DNA of 64,000 bases. Origin: Luzula sylvatica (taxonomy: Eukaryota; Streptophyta; Magnoliopsida; Poales; Juncaceae). The stretch covers positions 19,486,393 to 19,550,392 of the forward strand of contig OX326960.1 in assembly GCA_946800325.1 (NCBI GenBank), read 5' to 3'. This document shows positions 47,652-61,988 of the stretch, piece by piece; the stretch's first letter is position 1, and each line of letters opens with the position of its first letter. The notes under the pieces were generated by a model. That model saw nothing but the letters and a program-made list of their open reading frames with translations, was not told the DNA's origin and made no database searches. Position numbers and translations under genes: made by a program.

Positions 47652-50028
47652 GTTATTTCACCATATTATCAAAACGTGATTAATATATATTCATTATATA
47701 GTGCTAATAATATTTCATCGTAATTGAATAATAATACCATGTGAATTTCTATTTCTTTTCAAACATTTCGCAAAAATACAAAAAGTGAAGTCTAATACCT
47801 TAAAAAAATCATCATAATTTTAAAGAAAATACCCAAATGTATGTATAAATGAGCAAAATATTTAATTTACCATTCTTTTCTGACAAAAATCCTTAATTGA
47901 AGTATTTTTTCTAAAAAATTCCAAAATTGATGTGTAAAACGAGCATATACTCCATTTTTCATGTCTTTTCTAAAAATCAACGTAATTGAAGACTAACACA
48001 TGAAAATTTATATTTGTAAAAAAATACAAAAAAGAGAGGCTAACATCTTATAAAAGGTCAATTATCACACTTTTATAAAAATTGCTAAAACTGATGTCCA
48101 AAACGAGAAAAATATTCTGTCTTTATATATTTTCCTAAAAAACTCAAACACATCCAAATTTCATTTTTTTTTTTTTGCAAAAATAAAAAAATAAAGGCGT
48201 TAATCTAACGCTTGCAAACAAAGAATGATCATTTTTTTCTAGATAAAGCAAAAATTGATGTCTAAAACGAACAAAGTACTCAGTATTCATATTTTCCTAG
48301 AAAAATCACGTAAATGAAGACCAACACAGGCAAATTTATAAATTTTCTAATATTTTAAAAATGGAAAAAGTGAAGTCTACCAGTTCAAAAAAAATATAAT
48401 ATTTTTTCCTAAAAACTTGTGAAAATGGATGTCTGAAATGAAAAAAAATACTTAATTTTCATGATTTTCTAAACAAACCTCCGCAATTGAAGACTAACTC
48501 ATGGGAAATTTGATTTTTTTTTTTTTTACTTTTGCAAAAATCCAAAAAATAAAGTCTAACACCTTACAAAAATTAATTACTTCAAAAAAATGTCAAATTT
48601 AAAGTTTAAAAGTGTAAAATACTTAATTTATAAGTTGTCCTTAACAAAACTACGTAATTGCAGACTAACACGTGCAAACTTTTATTTTCCTACATATAAA
48701 TTGCAATAAGTGTAGTATAACACGCACAAAAAAATTAATTGACATAATTTTCTAAAAGAGGCCAAAATTTATGTCTAAAAAGAGCAAAGTACTAATTTTT
48801 ATGTTTTCGTAAAAAAATACTCCGCAATCAAAAACTAACACATTCATATTGCTAAATTTTTCGAAAAATACTAAAAGTGAAGTCTAACCCCTTATAATAT
48901 TTTTTTGAAAAAAATGCAAAATTGATGTTTACAAAGAGCAAAATACTTATTTTGATGTTTTCCTACAAGAAAAATCCACAATGAAGACAGACACATGCAA
49001 AAATCTGCTTTTTCCATAAAATTAATAATAATATAAAAAAATGAAGTCCGACACTGAAAATTTATTCGAACAATTTCCAACAAATTTCGAAAATGATGTC
49101 TAAAAAGGGAAAATACATAATTTTCATGTTTTCATCAAAACAAATATCCTAATTCAAGTCAAACACGTGCACAAAAAAAAATCTAAAAAGTGAAGTCTAG
49201 TTAATATAAAAAAATCCATTATCACCTATGTTACGCGGATATTTCAAAAACGCAGAAGTATCCTGAGGATACGGGTATCCGATACGGATACGGGTAAGAT
49301 AGGGCTCGGATACGTATCGGATACGCCACGTGGCATATCCGATTATTTTAATATTTATTTTTTTCGGATACGGCAGGGATACGACAAGATACGGCAGGAT
49401 ACAGCTGGGATGCTCCATTTAGGATACTTCGGCCCATTATATATTTTGGTCCATAATATTTTTAAATAAATTATATAGGATACTTCTAAATTAGTTCTAG
49501 GATACTTCTGGAATAAATTTAGAATATTGTTATGATATTTGTATTGTTATGTTGATTTTATTTATCGTCATGATATTTAGATTCAAATTATTATTTATTT
49601 ATTTATTATATACAATATAAGTATATTAAAATAATAATTATGTAGCCGTAACCGTATCCGTGATTTTTTGAAAAAATTGACGTATCCCCGTATCCGTATC
49701 GTATCGGATACGATTCCCGTATCCGTATCCGTGCAACATAGATTATCACATTTTATTAGAAAATGACAAACTTATTGTATGACAAGAGAAAAGTACTTAA
49801 TTTGCATATTTTTCTCAAAAAGAGTATCGTCATATTTTTATCCAACATTTCAAATAATGCAAAAAAAAATGATGTCCAACACCTTAAAAAAAAAATCTAA
49901 AAAAGTCCAAAATTAAAGTCTAAATTGAGCAAAATACTCATTTTTCATTTATTTTTTTTTAATTAAATAGTGTAATTAAGTTGAACACTGACACATATAA
50001 AAGTCTATTTTTCAAAAATTAGCGTTTT
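47652..50028. repeat. ~165-bp satellite, unit U3
   Basis: Collinear with U2; differs mainly by A-run lengths (for example near 48440). Confidence 0.75.
49226..49741. mobile_element. MITE 'B', 516 bp, unit U3
   Basis: Shares the 12-bp internal loss with U2; ATTATCAC flanks intact. Confidence 0.85.
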
Positions 50029-50265
50029 ACCATGATCAAAAAATTAAATTTTTCTTTTTCAATTGGAAGTCTGCTGATACACCAAGAAATAAAAAAAAAT
50101 TATGGGAAGACCAAACTCTACTAATAAAATATAGTGGGAAATGGAGAGTTCCTGTAGTACGAATGAATGGAGAGAATGTTTGAAAATTTTGAATTAGTTT
50201 GGAAAGTTTGTTTATTTTGCAGGTTTGGCGGTAAAATTTTGCTGATTGAAAATTCGTAATTATGC

Positions 50266-50273
50266 TATAAATA
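50266..50273 (+). promoter_or_regulatory. TATA box of gene copy 4
   Basis: TATAAATA 131 bases upstream of the proposed start at 50397. Confidence 0.65.
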
Positions 50274-50396
50274 CAAACCCTGAGCCTCATTTAACATATC
50301 CCATCTCATTTACTATATTCAATAATCCTGTTTTCTTCCAAAGTGCACTGCTCCCTTAATCTTTTCGTCAAGTTGGATTTCACTTGTCACAGGATA

Positions 50397-51598
50397 ATGA
50401 AGGTAATTAAGGTCGAAATGGTTTGCAATTACATTTGAATAATATTTTTTGCTTGTTCTTGCTTATTCTTTTTCTTTTCTTTGTTCTTTGTGGCGATGAA
50501 CTTAATGATTTTAATTACAAACTCTGCATAGTTTATTTTTGTTGTTTCTTGTATAAGCAAGATTGTGATGTTTTGCTTTATGTACCAGTAAACTAATAAT
50601 ATAAGAGCATCTTCGAAGAGAATTAGTATTTTATCTAAAATAATTTGGATGTTATAGAATGAAACTGAGGTGATTGTGACCATCTTCTTGTGCATAACAA
50701 TAGCATATTGTTTCATTATATTTGTTCTATTTCGCTTAACTAGTTATCGGAAGACAATTCTTGTTTTCTTGAAAGTAGATGAGACTCTCTCTATAATTCT
50801 TGATTTAACATAAATGTTAGATACAAACATTCAAGTGAAGCTTGGATTCAAAATGATCGATCTGTATTCTGTAATACATTATAATATAAATCTCTTTCAT
50901 TGGCAATCTCTGATGTATTAGAATTTTGTCTCAAACAGATAGCTCGGTGGTTGCGTAGAGCCATTCGCGTTCGCTTGTCTTGCTTGACTGGGGGTTCCTC
51001 GATCGAGGAGGTTGATTCGCCCGTGGTTTCTGGGACTGTTGAGATCCACGAGGAGACTGTTCTTGCTCCCGATGAGGTCGTTTGTGCTGCTGCTGAGATC
51101 CACGAGGAGACTGTTCTTGTTCCTGATGAGGTCGTTTCTGCTGCTGTTGAGATCCACGAGGAGAGTACTGTTGTTGTTCCTGATGATGCCGTACCTGCCA
51201 TTTCATTGGAGGAGTCCAACTTGGACATGGAGGATGAGATGGTCATTGAAGGAGTGGATCCTTCGATTCTCAGGAGGGCCCTCGGGACTCGGCTTCCTAC
51301 TATATGGGAGGTCGAGGGAGAGGGTGAGGATTCCGAGTCTGACGTGGAGGTGGGCGTAGAGCAGACTGAGGTTGGTTTGGAGTTGGAGACTGAGGTTGGT
51401 TTGAACACACAAGAGGTGGAGGAGGGAGAAATGATGCAGTCTGATTTGGAGATGAACACGGAGGGGAGAGGAGAGCCCTTCATTCTTGGCTCTGGATCTG
51501 AGTTGGAGAAGAGCACACAAGAGGTGGAGGAGGAGATTGGTGGTAATATGGCAAAGTCGATGACATTGCGCGATTTCTTGATTACGACCACAGCTTGA
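50397..51598 (+). CDS. Unrecognised acidic repeat protein, two exons (copy 4, intact)
   Basis: Exon 1 50397-50402, intron 50403-50938, exon 2 50939-51598. The protein is the same as copy 3. The three 18-residue EIHEE repeats are encoded by a ~54-bp DNA repeat near 51039-51200. Preservation of frame and splice sites in three copies could reflect selection or simply recent duplication; the copies are too similar to separate these. Confidence 0.6.
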
Positions 51599-52402
51599 TT
51601 AGAGTATTTATTATTTAATTATGTAATACTAATTTTATGATTCTTAATGTTGGTATGTGTATAGCTTTTATCTTGCTCTTTCTTGATTATATGATATAAG
51701 TTGGAATATTTAGAATAACTATTATCTTGCTCTTTCTTGGATCTAACGTGCAGCGCTCAAGTTGAGTCTGCTTTATATTTAGCTTTGAAACATTTTCTTA
51801 ATTAACAAAATTTAGACAAGATTTCAATTAAGCATCCTATATGAAAAGAGAAAAATATTTGGAGTTCTTTCTTTGTTTTCTTTGCTTGGCTGTAGAGAAT
51901 GTATTAATTGAATGCTACGTGTATCCAGATTTCTTAATTACAATCTACTGGTGTTATAAGGCTAGACCGGTACCGTTTGAGTATGTCCTTTAGAAAAGAA
52001 TCATTTCAGGTATTTCATTTTTTATTTAAGAAACAAAAGACAATAGCTAAAATTTCAATACATTGTGTAAACTAAATAACATCTTATCTTAGTATCTTAG
52101 GTAGCACACAATAAAACACTTTTTTACGTGGCAAAAAATGCAATATGAAGTTTCATGGGGGTATAAATGTCATAAAAAAGAATGAACATACGTTTGAAAG
52201 CTTGGAAACATGATGTTAAATAAGCAACAAGAAAACATCCAATACTGGTGAGTTTAATTTCTCTCTTGATTCGACCAGCTTTGGACGGTTGGTTGGTTCT
52301 CTAATTTTTTCCATTTTCTTCGGTTGAGCTAAGCAAAACATTCATACTGGTAAATAAAACATGACATAAGATTTAGGACGCTTTATGCATGTCTCGCTTA
52401 TC
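51599..52402. other. 3' flank of gene copy 4, no gene seen
   Basis: Matches the other flanks. No gene supported. Confidence 0.65.
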
Positions 52403-52779
<377 letters not shown>

Positions 52780-54028
52780 TGTTGGTTAATTCTAACCTAG
52801 AGGGGGGTAAATTTGGTAATCTACCGTACAATTACTTTAGCTAATTACCTAATTTACTATGCGGAATTAATGATAATTTTAAATAAAGTAGATGATACCG
52901 GAAACACTTGAACACAAGATGTTTTTTAACGAAGTTCGGTAGGTGGTTGATATGTAGCCTTAACTCACCCTTTACTCGCTTAATTGACCGATTCAATTAG
53001 TTGCGAGTACCTACGTCTCCGGGAATGCCTTGCGCCTCTTTTTGGCTTTTCGATTGAATTCCAACTCACTCGATTACAAGGTGTTGCCTAGATCGATTTA
53101 CACGCTTTCTATCGATCTATAGCTTAGGCTCTTTACAAGTAGTTGCACTAGCCTATTACAATTTTCACTAATCGAGCTACAACGTGATCGGTCACGTGAG
53201 TGGGATACGATTAGTGGAGATTTTCGAAAGTAGATCAATGATCTAAAGAGGGTTTCTCAAGCTATCAATGGATATGGATAATCACAGCTTTAGGGTTTCT
53301 CTCTTTTGTATTTTGAATGTGTGAAAGTGAAAAGTTGAGAGAGAGAAGCCCTAGAAGGATTCTATTTATACTCTCTATAGAAATTCTTCAGAAAATTGCC
53401 AGTGCGTTCGAACGGACAATGTTCGTTCTGAACGCACATGCAGTTTGTACTAGCCGTTTCAAAATAACGTGCAAATATATTTTTGGGTCCGTTCGAACGA
53501 ACACAGTTCGTTCACAACGGACTCACTTATACATTACATTTGTGTTCACAGAAAGGATTGTCCGTTCAACGCACTTAAATGGTGGGTGAACGAATTCTAA
53601 ATGTCCGTTCGAACGTACATGTTTGTTCGTTCGAACGCACACAATCCTGTGACATCTTGGTTCTTTTCAAGAGATGATATTTTGATATGTGGCAAGTTCG
53701 TTCTGAACGGACTTTGAGTTCGTTCAGAACGCACTTCATGTTTGATTGAACTCTTTGTTATTTTGACCATGATTTTACTTGAGATCTACTAGGTTTCTAC
53801 CTATGGTTTATTTGTGGCGAATCCCACTCACGGAAGGCTTCGACATCTTGATTCTTGATATGCTTCAAGAGCCTTCCTTCTAGTCTTCTCTTGTTGTGCT
53901 TCTTGTGACTTCGAAGCTCTTTATCATCTTCTAGCCGTACCTGTGTTATCCTACACATTTTCTCGATGTAAACGTTAGTAATGACAGTGTTTTGAAATAA
54001 TCAAACCATCAGGAAATTTGAACCAACA
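52780..54028 (-). repeat. 3' LTR of Copia element, unit U4 (1249 bp)
   Basis: TGTTGG...CCAACA, next to the polypurine tract. Palindromes lie upstream of the TATA box, as in U2. Confidence 0.93.
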
Positions 54029-54042
54029 AACTCCCCCTTTTG
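54029..54042 (-). other. Polypurine tract, unit U4 element
   Basis: CAAAAGGGGGAGTT on the minus strand, abutting the LTR. Confidence 0.8.
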
Positions 54043-54583
54043 ATTAATTTCAAAACACTGTCGGTTTGGAGAGTTTCAACATTTCGTTGAGAACTTTCCG
54101 TACGATCGTTTCTCCCCCATTTTGAAAGTGATCAAAAGGGCCAATGAGACTTCATAAAGGGAAGGCTCCCCCTAAATGCGAGCTCCCCCTCAAATAATGA
54201 ATTTATGAATGTATGGGCTCGAATATGATGGTATTCTAATGATTGGAATAACGAAAATCTTTTCAAGTTCGACACATTTTTTTTTTTTTTTTTTTTAAAA
54301 TAATACACTTTGTGTGTGTGCGTTCTGAACGAAAAATGAATGCGTTGGAACGGACTGACATCTGTCTTGGACTAATGAGTAGTATGCAGATAAACCAAAA
54401 ATAGATGCCTCGATTTATAAGAACTTAAAATGACCATAACAATTATGCCTAAAACAGTTATGAAAGTGCCGATACAACCATAGCAATCAAATTCCTCGTA
54501 CACACTCGGAGGATAAACAACAAACAAAACACTAACAAAAACAAAATAACAAAATATACGAAAACATTAGACACCCCTAGTGA
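54043..54583. other. Non-coding 3' region of Copia element, unit U4
   Basis: As in U2, with a slightly shorter T run (near 54278-54296). No gene supported. Confidence 0.6.
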
Positions 54584-54795
54584 TCACATCTCATTGTGGC
54601 CGGGGTAGGGGTTCGTTTCGGTTTGTGCGTTCGGATCGGCCGCGAAGAAGTTGTCGGTGTTGAATTGTCCCGAGTGGGAGTCCGACGGATGCTCAGTGGT
54701 AGGATGTGGAGGGGTAGGAGGTACTCGGTCTTGAGATTCCGGGTATCGCCCGAAACGGTTTCCGAGATAAGCATAGAGGTCGGAAAATTGACGAC
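54584..54795 (-). pseudogene. C-terminal piece of the extra ORF (U4)
   Basis: Identical in reading to the U2 and U3 pieces, cut off by the solo LTR. Confidence 0.8.
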
Positions 54796-56932
54796 TGTAA
54801 CGAGCATAATTAAGCACATTTTTAGGGTTTAAAACCATGCAAAATAATGTTAAATAAACATAAAAACATGCTATAATCTTTATATTCAACAATTCTTGAG
54901 GAAAATACTTTAATGATGAATTTGTGTTTATTTCAGGTAAAAAAGGCCAAATTTCCACAAATAAACCCCATGGCTGAATTCCTCTCGTCGAGACGAGCGT
55001 TTTCGATATAAAGATCGTACCATTCGGTGGAAGGACGAGAAAGTCGCAAAGTTTCTGATGAAACGGGTCAGAATTCCTATCCAAATGACCCGCTACACGG
55101 ATGGCTACAGAGTAACCAGTGTACCAGATCCTGACAACCCATAACCCTCACTCGCTGCACCAAAGGACACACAGGGGTCAGCAGTGACCCAGTTCATCAA
55201 AGACCACATGACTCCCTTCTCAACACACTCTGATTCTCTGTGACACTATAATCACGTGAACCCCACTAAAGCTTCTATCCCTCTCTCTAAACTCAACCAA
55301 TTGCACGATCAGCTACACAGAGATTCGCACGGAATATCCTGGTCCTTTCAAAACAAACTCTCAACGGATTGTTATCCCGCGTGTACTCTCTCCAGTTCTC
55401 TCCTCACCGCCGTCTCCAGTGTACAAGTCATTCAATAAATAAAGAAGAAATGATCCTCTGAAATTTCTTCCCTACAATGCCTGCAGACGATCTCGTCTCT
55501 TCCAAAAACACGTCGCCATGGCTGTTGCGAGCTCAATCTCGCCGTACGAGCGACGTGGCTCACTTCTCTCTCCACCAGCCACGTCGTAACCACCCTGGGA
55601 CCCTCTTCCACCTCTCTCTCCTCTCAATTTCGATCTCAAATGGTAGACTCTGGTGTAATCTCGACTATAAATACACCCCTAGACTCAATACTCGGAAGAA
55701 CCCATTCGAGTGGCCTTTTGGCCCTCTCTCTTCTCCTTCACCTTCGTACCCACTCTCTGATCATCACCACTCTCTCAATTCCCTTGATTCGAGCCAAAGT
55801 TTCGAGCTTTTCTCAGTTTTATCTCGGGTCAGAAACCTCCACAGCCATTAACGAACTCCAAGCTTCATCTCACCTCGCAGAGAGCTTCATTGGGGTGACA
55901 AAAGACCATAGGAGCTCTCCATATCCCTTTCCACCTCTTTCCTCCACCAGGTTTGGTTCAAGCTTCGAGCTTTCTCAACTTGAACCCTGACCCGCCATTA
56001 GAGACCTTCAAGCTCCACTCCTCTCCCTCCTGGCAGCTTCATTGGGGTGACAACAGACCATAGGAGCTAGCCAGATCATCACCACATCCATCTCCACTCT
56101 CCATTCTCAGATTGGGTACTATCTCTCTTGTTAGGATATTTTTGATATTTTCTTAGTTTCATGCTTGTTTAGATCCAGTTTTGTTTAGTTCTTTAGAACT
56201 TGTTTGAATCTGTTAAACCCCCTTTTTACTTGTTTGTTTGATTGTTTGTATGAACTTTGTGATTGAATTTAGAATATGTTGCTTTGAATCTGTGAACTTT
56301 CTGATCTGTTTCATTAATTGGATTAAAAATAGTTTTAGATATGATAAAAACCAATAAAAATGTGTTTCTGAATCTTGACAACATCTAGTTCATGTAGGAA
56401 TTTACTGCATCTCATTTCATCCATTTTCTCATTTGTTATTGATTGTTAAATTCTAAGATCTGAATCTCTGTGTTTTCTGTCCAGTAATTAGTCTTGCATT
56501 TTTAGTTAATCGATTATTGCATATAAAAATCTATAAAAATTATGATGTCTTTTTTGTTTGATTATTGATCTGTGATAAAAGTTTCAAATAATTTGGAGTT
56601 GTAATTTGAGCTATATAAATTATTGAAGTTGATACTTTTCTGTGATCTAGTTTTTGAACACTCTTTGTTTGAGGAATTTTTGAATTTATTTGGATTGATA
56701 AAAAGATCTGAAAAATGGAACATAGTCTCTCTCAGTGTTGAATTTGTTGTGTGCAATTTAGGAGAATTTTTGGGACTGTGAAAGTTGAATTAGAACATTA
56801 AACTCTAGAATTACCGTAATCTCCCTGTGGATCGATACCCTAACTTGCCATTTTGCTAAGTTTAGGAAGAAATTAAATATTGTTGAATTACTCAAATTAA
56901 GAAATAAACGACGCTTAAATTTCAAGTTTTCA
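54796..56932 (+). mobile_element. Solo LTR, Ty3/Gypsy-like, nested in Copia element (U4)
   Basis: 2137 bp, ACGAC duplications at 54791-54795 and 56933-56937, TATAAATA at 55666-55673. No length change between the three copies. Confidence 0.85.
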
Positions 56933-58222
56933 ACGACCCGCATTTTCGATCATCCTATTCTCGGAGGCATGCAGGTCCTCACGAAATGCGTCTCGCATGA
57001 CTCGTCCTTGTTGCTCAATGCGCTCATCCATTTCCTCGAACAACGCCTTCATGTAGGCGAACCGCCGTTCGTCCCGTTCTGTTGAGACGTTCGAGGTTTC
57101 CGCACGCTCCTTCTTCCTACGTTTTCGAACCGGCACATCACCGCTTTGGTCGGTATACGAGGGGTCGACGTTGTCCTCTTTCTCGGATTGGGTGTCCCCC
57201 TCCAACCAACGGGTAGGATTGCGAGGAAGGTGAAACGCATCCGCTTCTTCTGGGTGATCGATAATCCATCCTTGGGCACGTGCCGAATACCGATATCTAA
57301 GACGTTGAAGGTTTGATCTTGACGCGAGGTTTGTCGGTGGTTCCGATCGGAAGTCCCAATCGCTTAACGGGATCGAGACTCCTTGGAGTTCCATCATTCT
57401 GGCGATCAACGTTCCGTAGGGTAATGACGCGTTCCTTTGACTCATGGCGCTTTCCATGTGGCTTATGATGAGATAAGGCACATGGACGGGTAGTTGGTCT
57501 TCGTACCACATGCGATATAAAAGCATGATATTGCGATTTTCTAGATTAGCCTTCAATCTTGCGACAGGGGTAAGAATGTTATTACCGATTGCCCAGACAA
57601 ACTTCTCGGGAGCAGCCAAGTGAGACGCCGATTCTTGTGACTTGTATCGATTTGTGACCACCTTCTTCATAGGTTCGATCACAGCGGCCTCAAGTCTCCC
57701 CTTGCGGGCGTTGTACACCTTCTCTCCATCATCTTTCAGCCCGAGCAACTCGCACAAATTCTGCACCGAGATCTCGACTTTCTCACCGAGGATAAAGGAT
57801 GTTATCTTTTCTTGGGCATGGTCGAAAATTGCGTTTGCGTAGAACAAACGAGTGATGACATGGTATGACGGCTCGTTAAGACACGCAAGGTTTGCGAATC
57901 CCCATCTTCGCTCGATTGCCTCGACCTTGTCGGAAAGGTGAGAAATATTTGGTGGAAACTTGTAATAGTAACATTGTGAGATGGCTTTTCTTACCACAAC
58001 TTTGTTGAAGAGAATTCCGGCCTCCGGATTGCGAAAGAGGTGATCGTTGTTCAGATTGGAGAAATCGTAATCCACTTGCCTGCGTGCGCTGCGATCAGGC
58101 CTCTTAGCCATCTTCTTTGGTCGAGGTGGAATCAATGGTAGAGCTTGAGCGTTAGATCTTTCTCCCACGTTCTTCTTTCCCTTTGTTTTCCCTTTTGAAA
58201 GTGAGGTTCTAGCGGCATCCAT
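56930..58222 (-). pseudogene. Extra ORF of Copia element, putative plant transposon protein domain (U4)
   Basis: 430 codons from the Met at 58222; terminated by a TGA from the solo LTR edge. The protein equals the U3 copy (HLPRNP). Before the solo LTR arrived, the ORF would have been about 500 codons, ending at 54584. Confidence 0.8.
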
Positions 58223-58347
58223 GGATTCGAGCTTTCCCTCTTTTTTTTTTTTTTTTTTGAGAGAGAAATGAAGGGTTTTGGGAGATAAAAGATTTTTGGA
58301 AGAGAAAGAGAGGGTCGGTTGCATGCAGATGGGGAGTAAATACGACG

Positions 58348-58799
58348 TGTTCGTTCGAACGGACCTATATGTGCGTTCGGACGCACACGAATCTGAGAAG
58401 AGGCGCGATTGTTTGGGTTTAAGATGCATGTATATGTGGAGAGAAGTCGTTGAATCCGTTCGAACGAACTTCTATGTGCGTTCGAACGCACATAAGACTG
58501 AGAAATGGCGCCATTGTTTGGATGTAAGTTGGTTCAAGGAACGAGGCATGTTCGTTCGAACGCACTCTTTGTTCGTTAGAACGCACTGGAAGCTGTTGGG
58601 AATGATAAAAGGCGCCATAATATGAAAAGACGCCATAATTGTATAATTCATTTTTCCGTTCTGAACGAACTCTTTGTTCATTGGAACGCACTTGAGCCTG
58701 TTAGGAAAATGAAATGGCGCCACAATTTTAATGCGGATGAGGATCTCATATTCCATTTGTCCGTTCCGAACGCACTCTTTTGTTCGTTCGGACGGACTG
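58348..58799. repeat. Paired-palindrome array upstream of the extra ORF (U4)
   Basis: Five pairs, unchanged from U2 and U3 on reading. Confidence 0.8.
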
Positions 58800-58934
58800 G
58801 GTACTGAGATGTGATCACTGAATTGTGCTGAGAACTTATTACCGATACATGGACCATATTTTATACCTATACTGACACTGATGATTATGCAATTATGATG
58901 TAACTACATGAGAATCGACCAATTATGCTAGAAT

Positions 58935-59582
58935 TTAATTTTTGAGAGATAACATACCTAGCTTTAGTCGTAGATCGGAGAATGGAGCAAATGGCAACGG
59001 CTTTGTGAACGATTTGACGATTTGATCGTGTGTCTCTACCCCTTCGAGTTTGACAATCTATAGATGGTTTTCATACAAATGTGGCCTAACCGTCTATACC
59101 ATAATCGAGATACCGATTCCGATATGGTGAGACAATGGATTTCCGGTACCACGAACTCAAAGTGGAAGGAGTATAAGTTTTCGTGTCGGGTTCCTTTGCA
59201 TACCGTGATATTGTCTTTCATTCGATCACTCAAGCATGATATTTGATCGAATTTTAACACAGTCTCCGGCATCACATAATTGGCCTATGCTACTCAGATT
59301 ATGTTTAAGTCCAATTACAAGATAGACATTCTCTAGGGTCCAATTTGAGCTACCTATAGAACCGATACCAACAATTTTACCCTTTTTTTTAAAAAAAAAA
59401 AGTGATGTCTCCTCCCTTGAATGGTTCGAGAGATTTAAACATTTCTCGATCCCAAGTCATGTGTCTAGAGCAACCGCTATCTAGACACCACTTTGATGAC
59501 TTTATTCTGGAAGTTAAACCCACATACTATACTCCCCCTAAATATTTGGCCTAAGGTATGGTATAATAGGGAGTATAGTGTC
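58935..59582 (-). pseudogene. Collapsed Copia pol remnant (U4)
   Basis: DSG protease piece 59490 to 59401, T11A8 homopolymer break, pre-integrase piece 59275-59036, RNase H tail with FTKPLP and LRLKLGM ending at 58935. Run lengths at the break differ by one from U2 and U3, although the total is the same. Confidence 0.82.
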
Positions 59583-61934
59583 TCATTTTAGGGCTAAAGC
59601 CCTAGGGGGTCCTATCCCGAGGGAGGTAGAGGGACCCATTGAGTGACGATCTTTGCGCATCCACATGACGTTTGATGTCAATTTTGGATTGCGAAGATCA
59701 CAACTTGTTGAGACATGACCAATTTTGCAACAATAGTTACAAAATGCTAAGGTGGGCTTATTTATGGTTGTGGAGCTCTTCACGAAATAGTTAGAGAGTT
59801 TATTTAAGTTACTTCTCTGAGGAGTTATCGATTTTGGCATTTGATGACAACTGTTTGATTGAAATTTGTTTGATTTAAATTGTTTTTGTGTGTTGGTGTA
59901 ATGTTTGGGAGCCCCTTTTTGATATGACGCCTCGGTGTAGTTAGTCACTTCATAGAAATAACCATTTGGTCCCCGTTTGAATATACAATCGGTTCCTCCC
60001 GAATTGTTACGTCTAGGTTGTGAATTTTGTGTGAAATGATTGTTCCTATAATTATGATTAACACGTTTAGGTTGTTCATTTTTCACATTTTTACCTTTGT
60101 TGTAATCATGGTACATGAAAGCATTTCCATGACTACTCATTTTATTGTTCTCCCATTTTGATTTTTGATTTTTAGATACGGAAAAATCGGGTTTATTACC
60201 GTTCTTTTTCTTGTATCCCAAACCGGATTTGTCATTGGGTTTTTGTCCCATGAATGACGATTTCAAAATATCATCCAATGAAGGAGGACTCGATGCAATA
60301 TATGCACAAGCCTTCTTCAAGGACTCATTTTCAACTTTAATATTTAGAAGTTCGACTTTTAAATGAGAAATCTCACCTTTAAAGGCTTGACACTCACATT
60401 TTGAAAATCCTTTAAATTCATTTATTTGATATTTATATGCCAAGATAGATAACTCAAGAGAAGCTACCTTATCCTTGAGAGCTTGTGTTGAGCTCCCAAG
60501 TTTACCCTCATTTAGTTGAGAGTTCCCATCATCTCTTAGAAACTCATCACATGACTCGAGTTCTAATTTGAATGCGGGAGAAAATTTAGGTCGATGTAAT
60601 GATTCTACGTTAATTATAGAGTTGATACGTACCTCATGACTTTGGTCATGTGTTGAGTTTAGGGAGGAGGTAGAAGGTACCATGTCTACGGGGATGGGCA
60701 TACGAGGTGTCGCAGTTAGACCTCGTTCAATTCGGAGAGATTGAATTGCCGCTTTCACTGCGCTCATAGGTAGAGGGTCGATCCTTACCATGAGTGCAAG
60801 ATTTGCAGTGTGTCGGTTTGATGGATCATCCGAGTCGGATGATGAGCTTGATCCGTCCGTTTCTCCCCACCTACAATCGACGTTAGCTTTATATGCCTTT
60901 TTCTTTTTGAAATCTTTACCTTTGTATTTTTGACGATCTTCTCGCCCCTTGTCCTCGTATCTTCTTTCGTGTCGAGGTTCTCGCCTTTCCCGATCTCTTT
61001 GGTCATCATCTTTTTTGAACCAACGGGAATTTTCGGGGTGAAGTGTCCAACATGACTCCATCATGTGTCCACCTTTCTTGCACCAAAAGCAATGGGGCTT
61101 TAACCCCTTTTGTTTCCGATTCTCGTTGAATCGTTTTTCATCTCTTTGCCACTCTAGTAGTCGTAGGGTTAGATCGTTTATCTCATTGTCCTCATTGCTA
61201 GTGTTCACTGCGGGCAAAGCTACGGCTTTGGATCGAGGAGTAGGAGTGGAGATCCCGTATTCTTCATCGAGTTGCTTGAGTCGAATCTCGAAGTTTCGGA
61301 ACTGACTTACCAATTCTTCGGGTGTGAGATCTTGAGATGCGACCGCTGTACCTAAAGCTACACGCAAAGATTCCCAACTACGGGATATAGCTTGAAGTAA
61401 TCTAGCAATAATTCTATCATCGGTAAGAGGTGCATTTTGTGTGGCATATCGGGTTTTTAATACATTAATTTTTGCCCAAATTTTATCAACGGACTCTCCC
61501 TCAATCATTCGGAGATTGTTGAATTCTTGTTCGAGTCCGATGATATTTGTTCTCCTCATTTGAGATGTACCCTCGTATCTCTCATTGAGCATACGCCACA
61601 TTTCACATGAGTTTTCACAGTGATCCACTAAAGATCCGATAGAACTAATCATATTATTGAGTATTAGGTTTTGAGCATATATATCATTAGTCCTATCTTC
61701 TCTAGTTTGAGCAGGATAGGTTGTGTTACCGGCATCGTCGACATCTTGGACTGAGACAAAGCCTCGTAACACCACCTTGTCAAGCCCTTGGAGAGCGAAT
61801 GCATTCAACATGCATTTCTTCCAAGAACTCCAATTGGTTCCATCTAACTCACGTGAGTTTGAAATGTTTTATTTAAGGATGGTATTTATTGGATTAGATG
61901 ATGACGGTTGTACAACTGGGTTAAGTTCGGTCAT
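59583..61934 (-). pseudogene. Copia gag, early in-frame stop (U4)
   Basis: Probable original ATG at 61934-61932, in-frame TAA at 61871-61869, then 742 open codons from 61811. Differs from U2/U3 at three residues (SVDKIW for SVDNIW, NEINDL for NEIDDL, IDPLPM for IDPPPM). Confidence 0.85.
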
Positions 61935-61988
61935 TAGATCTTTTAAGTACAAGTTATCCCTAATGTTCTAAGAGATGGTTAGTACCTT

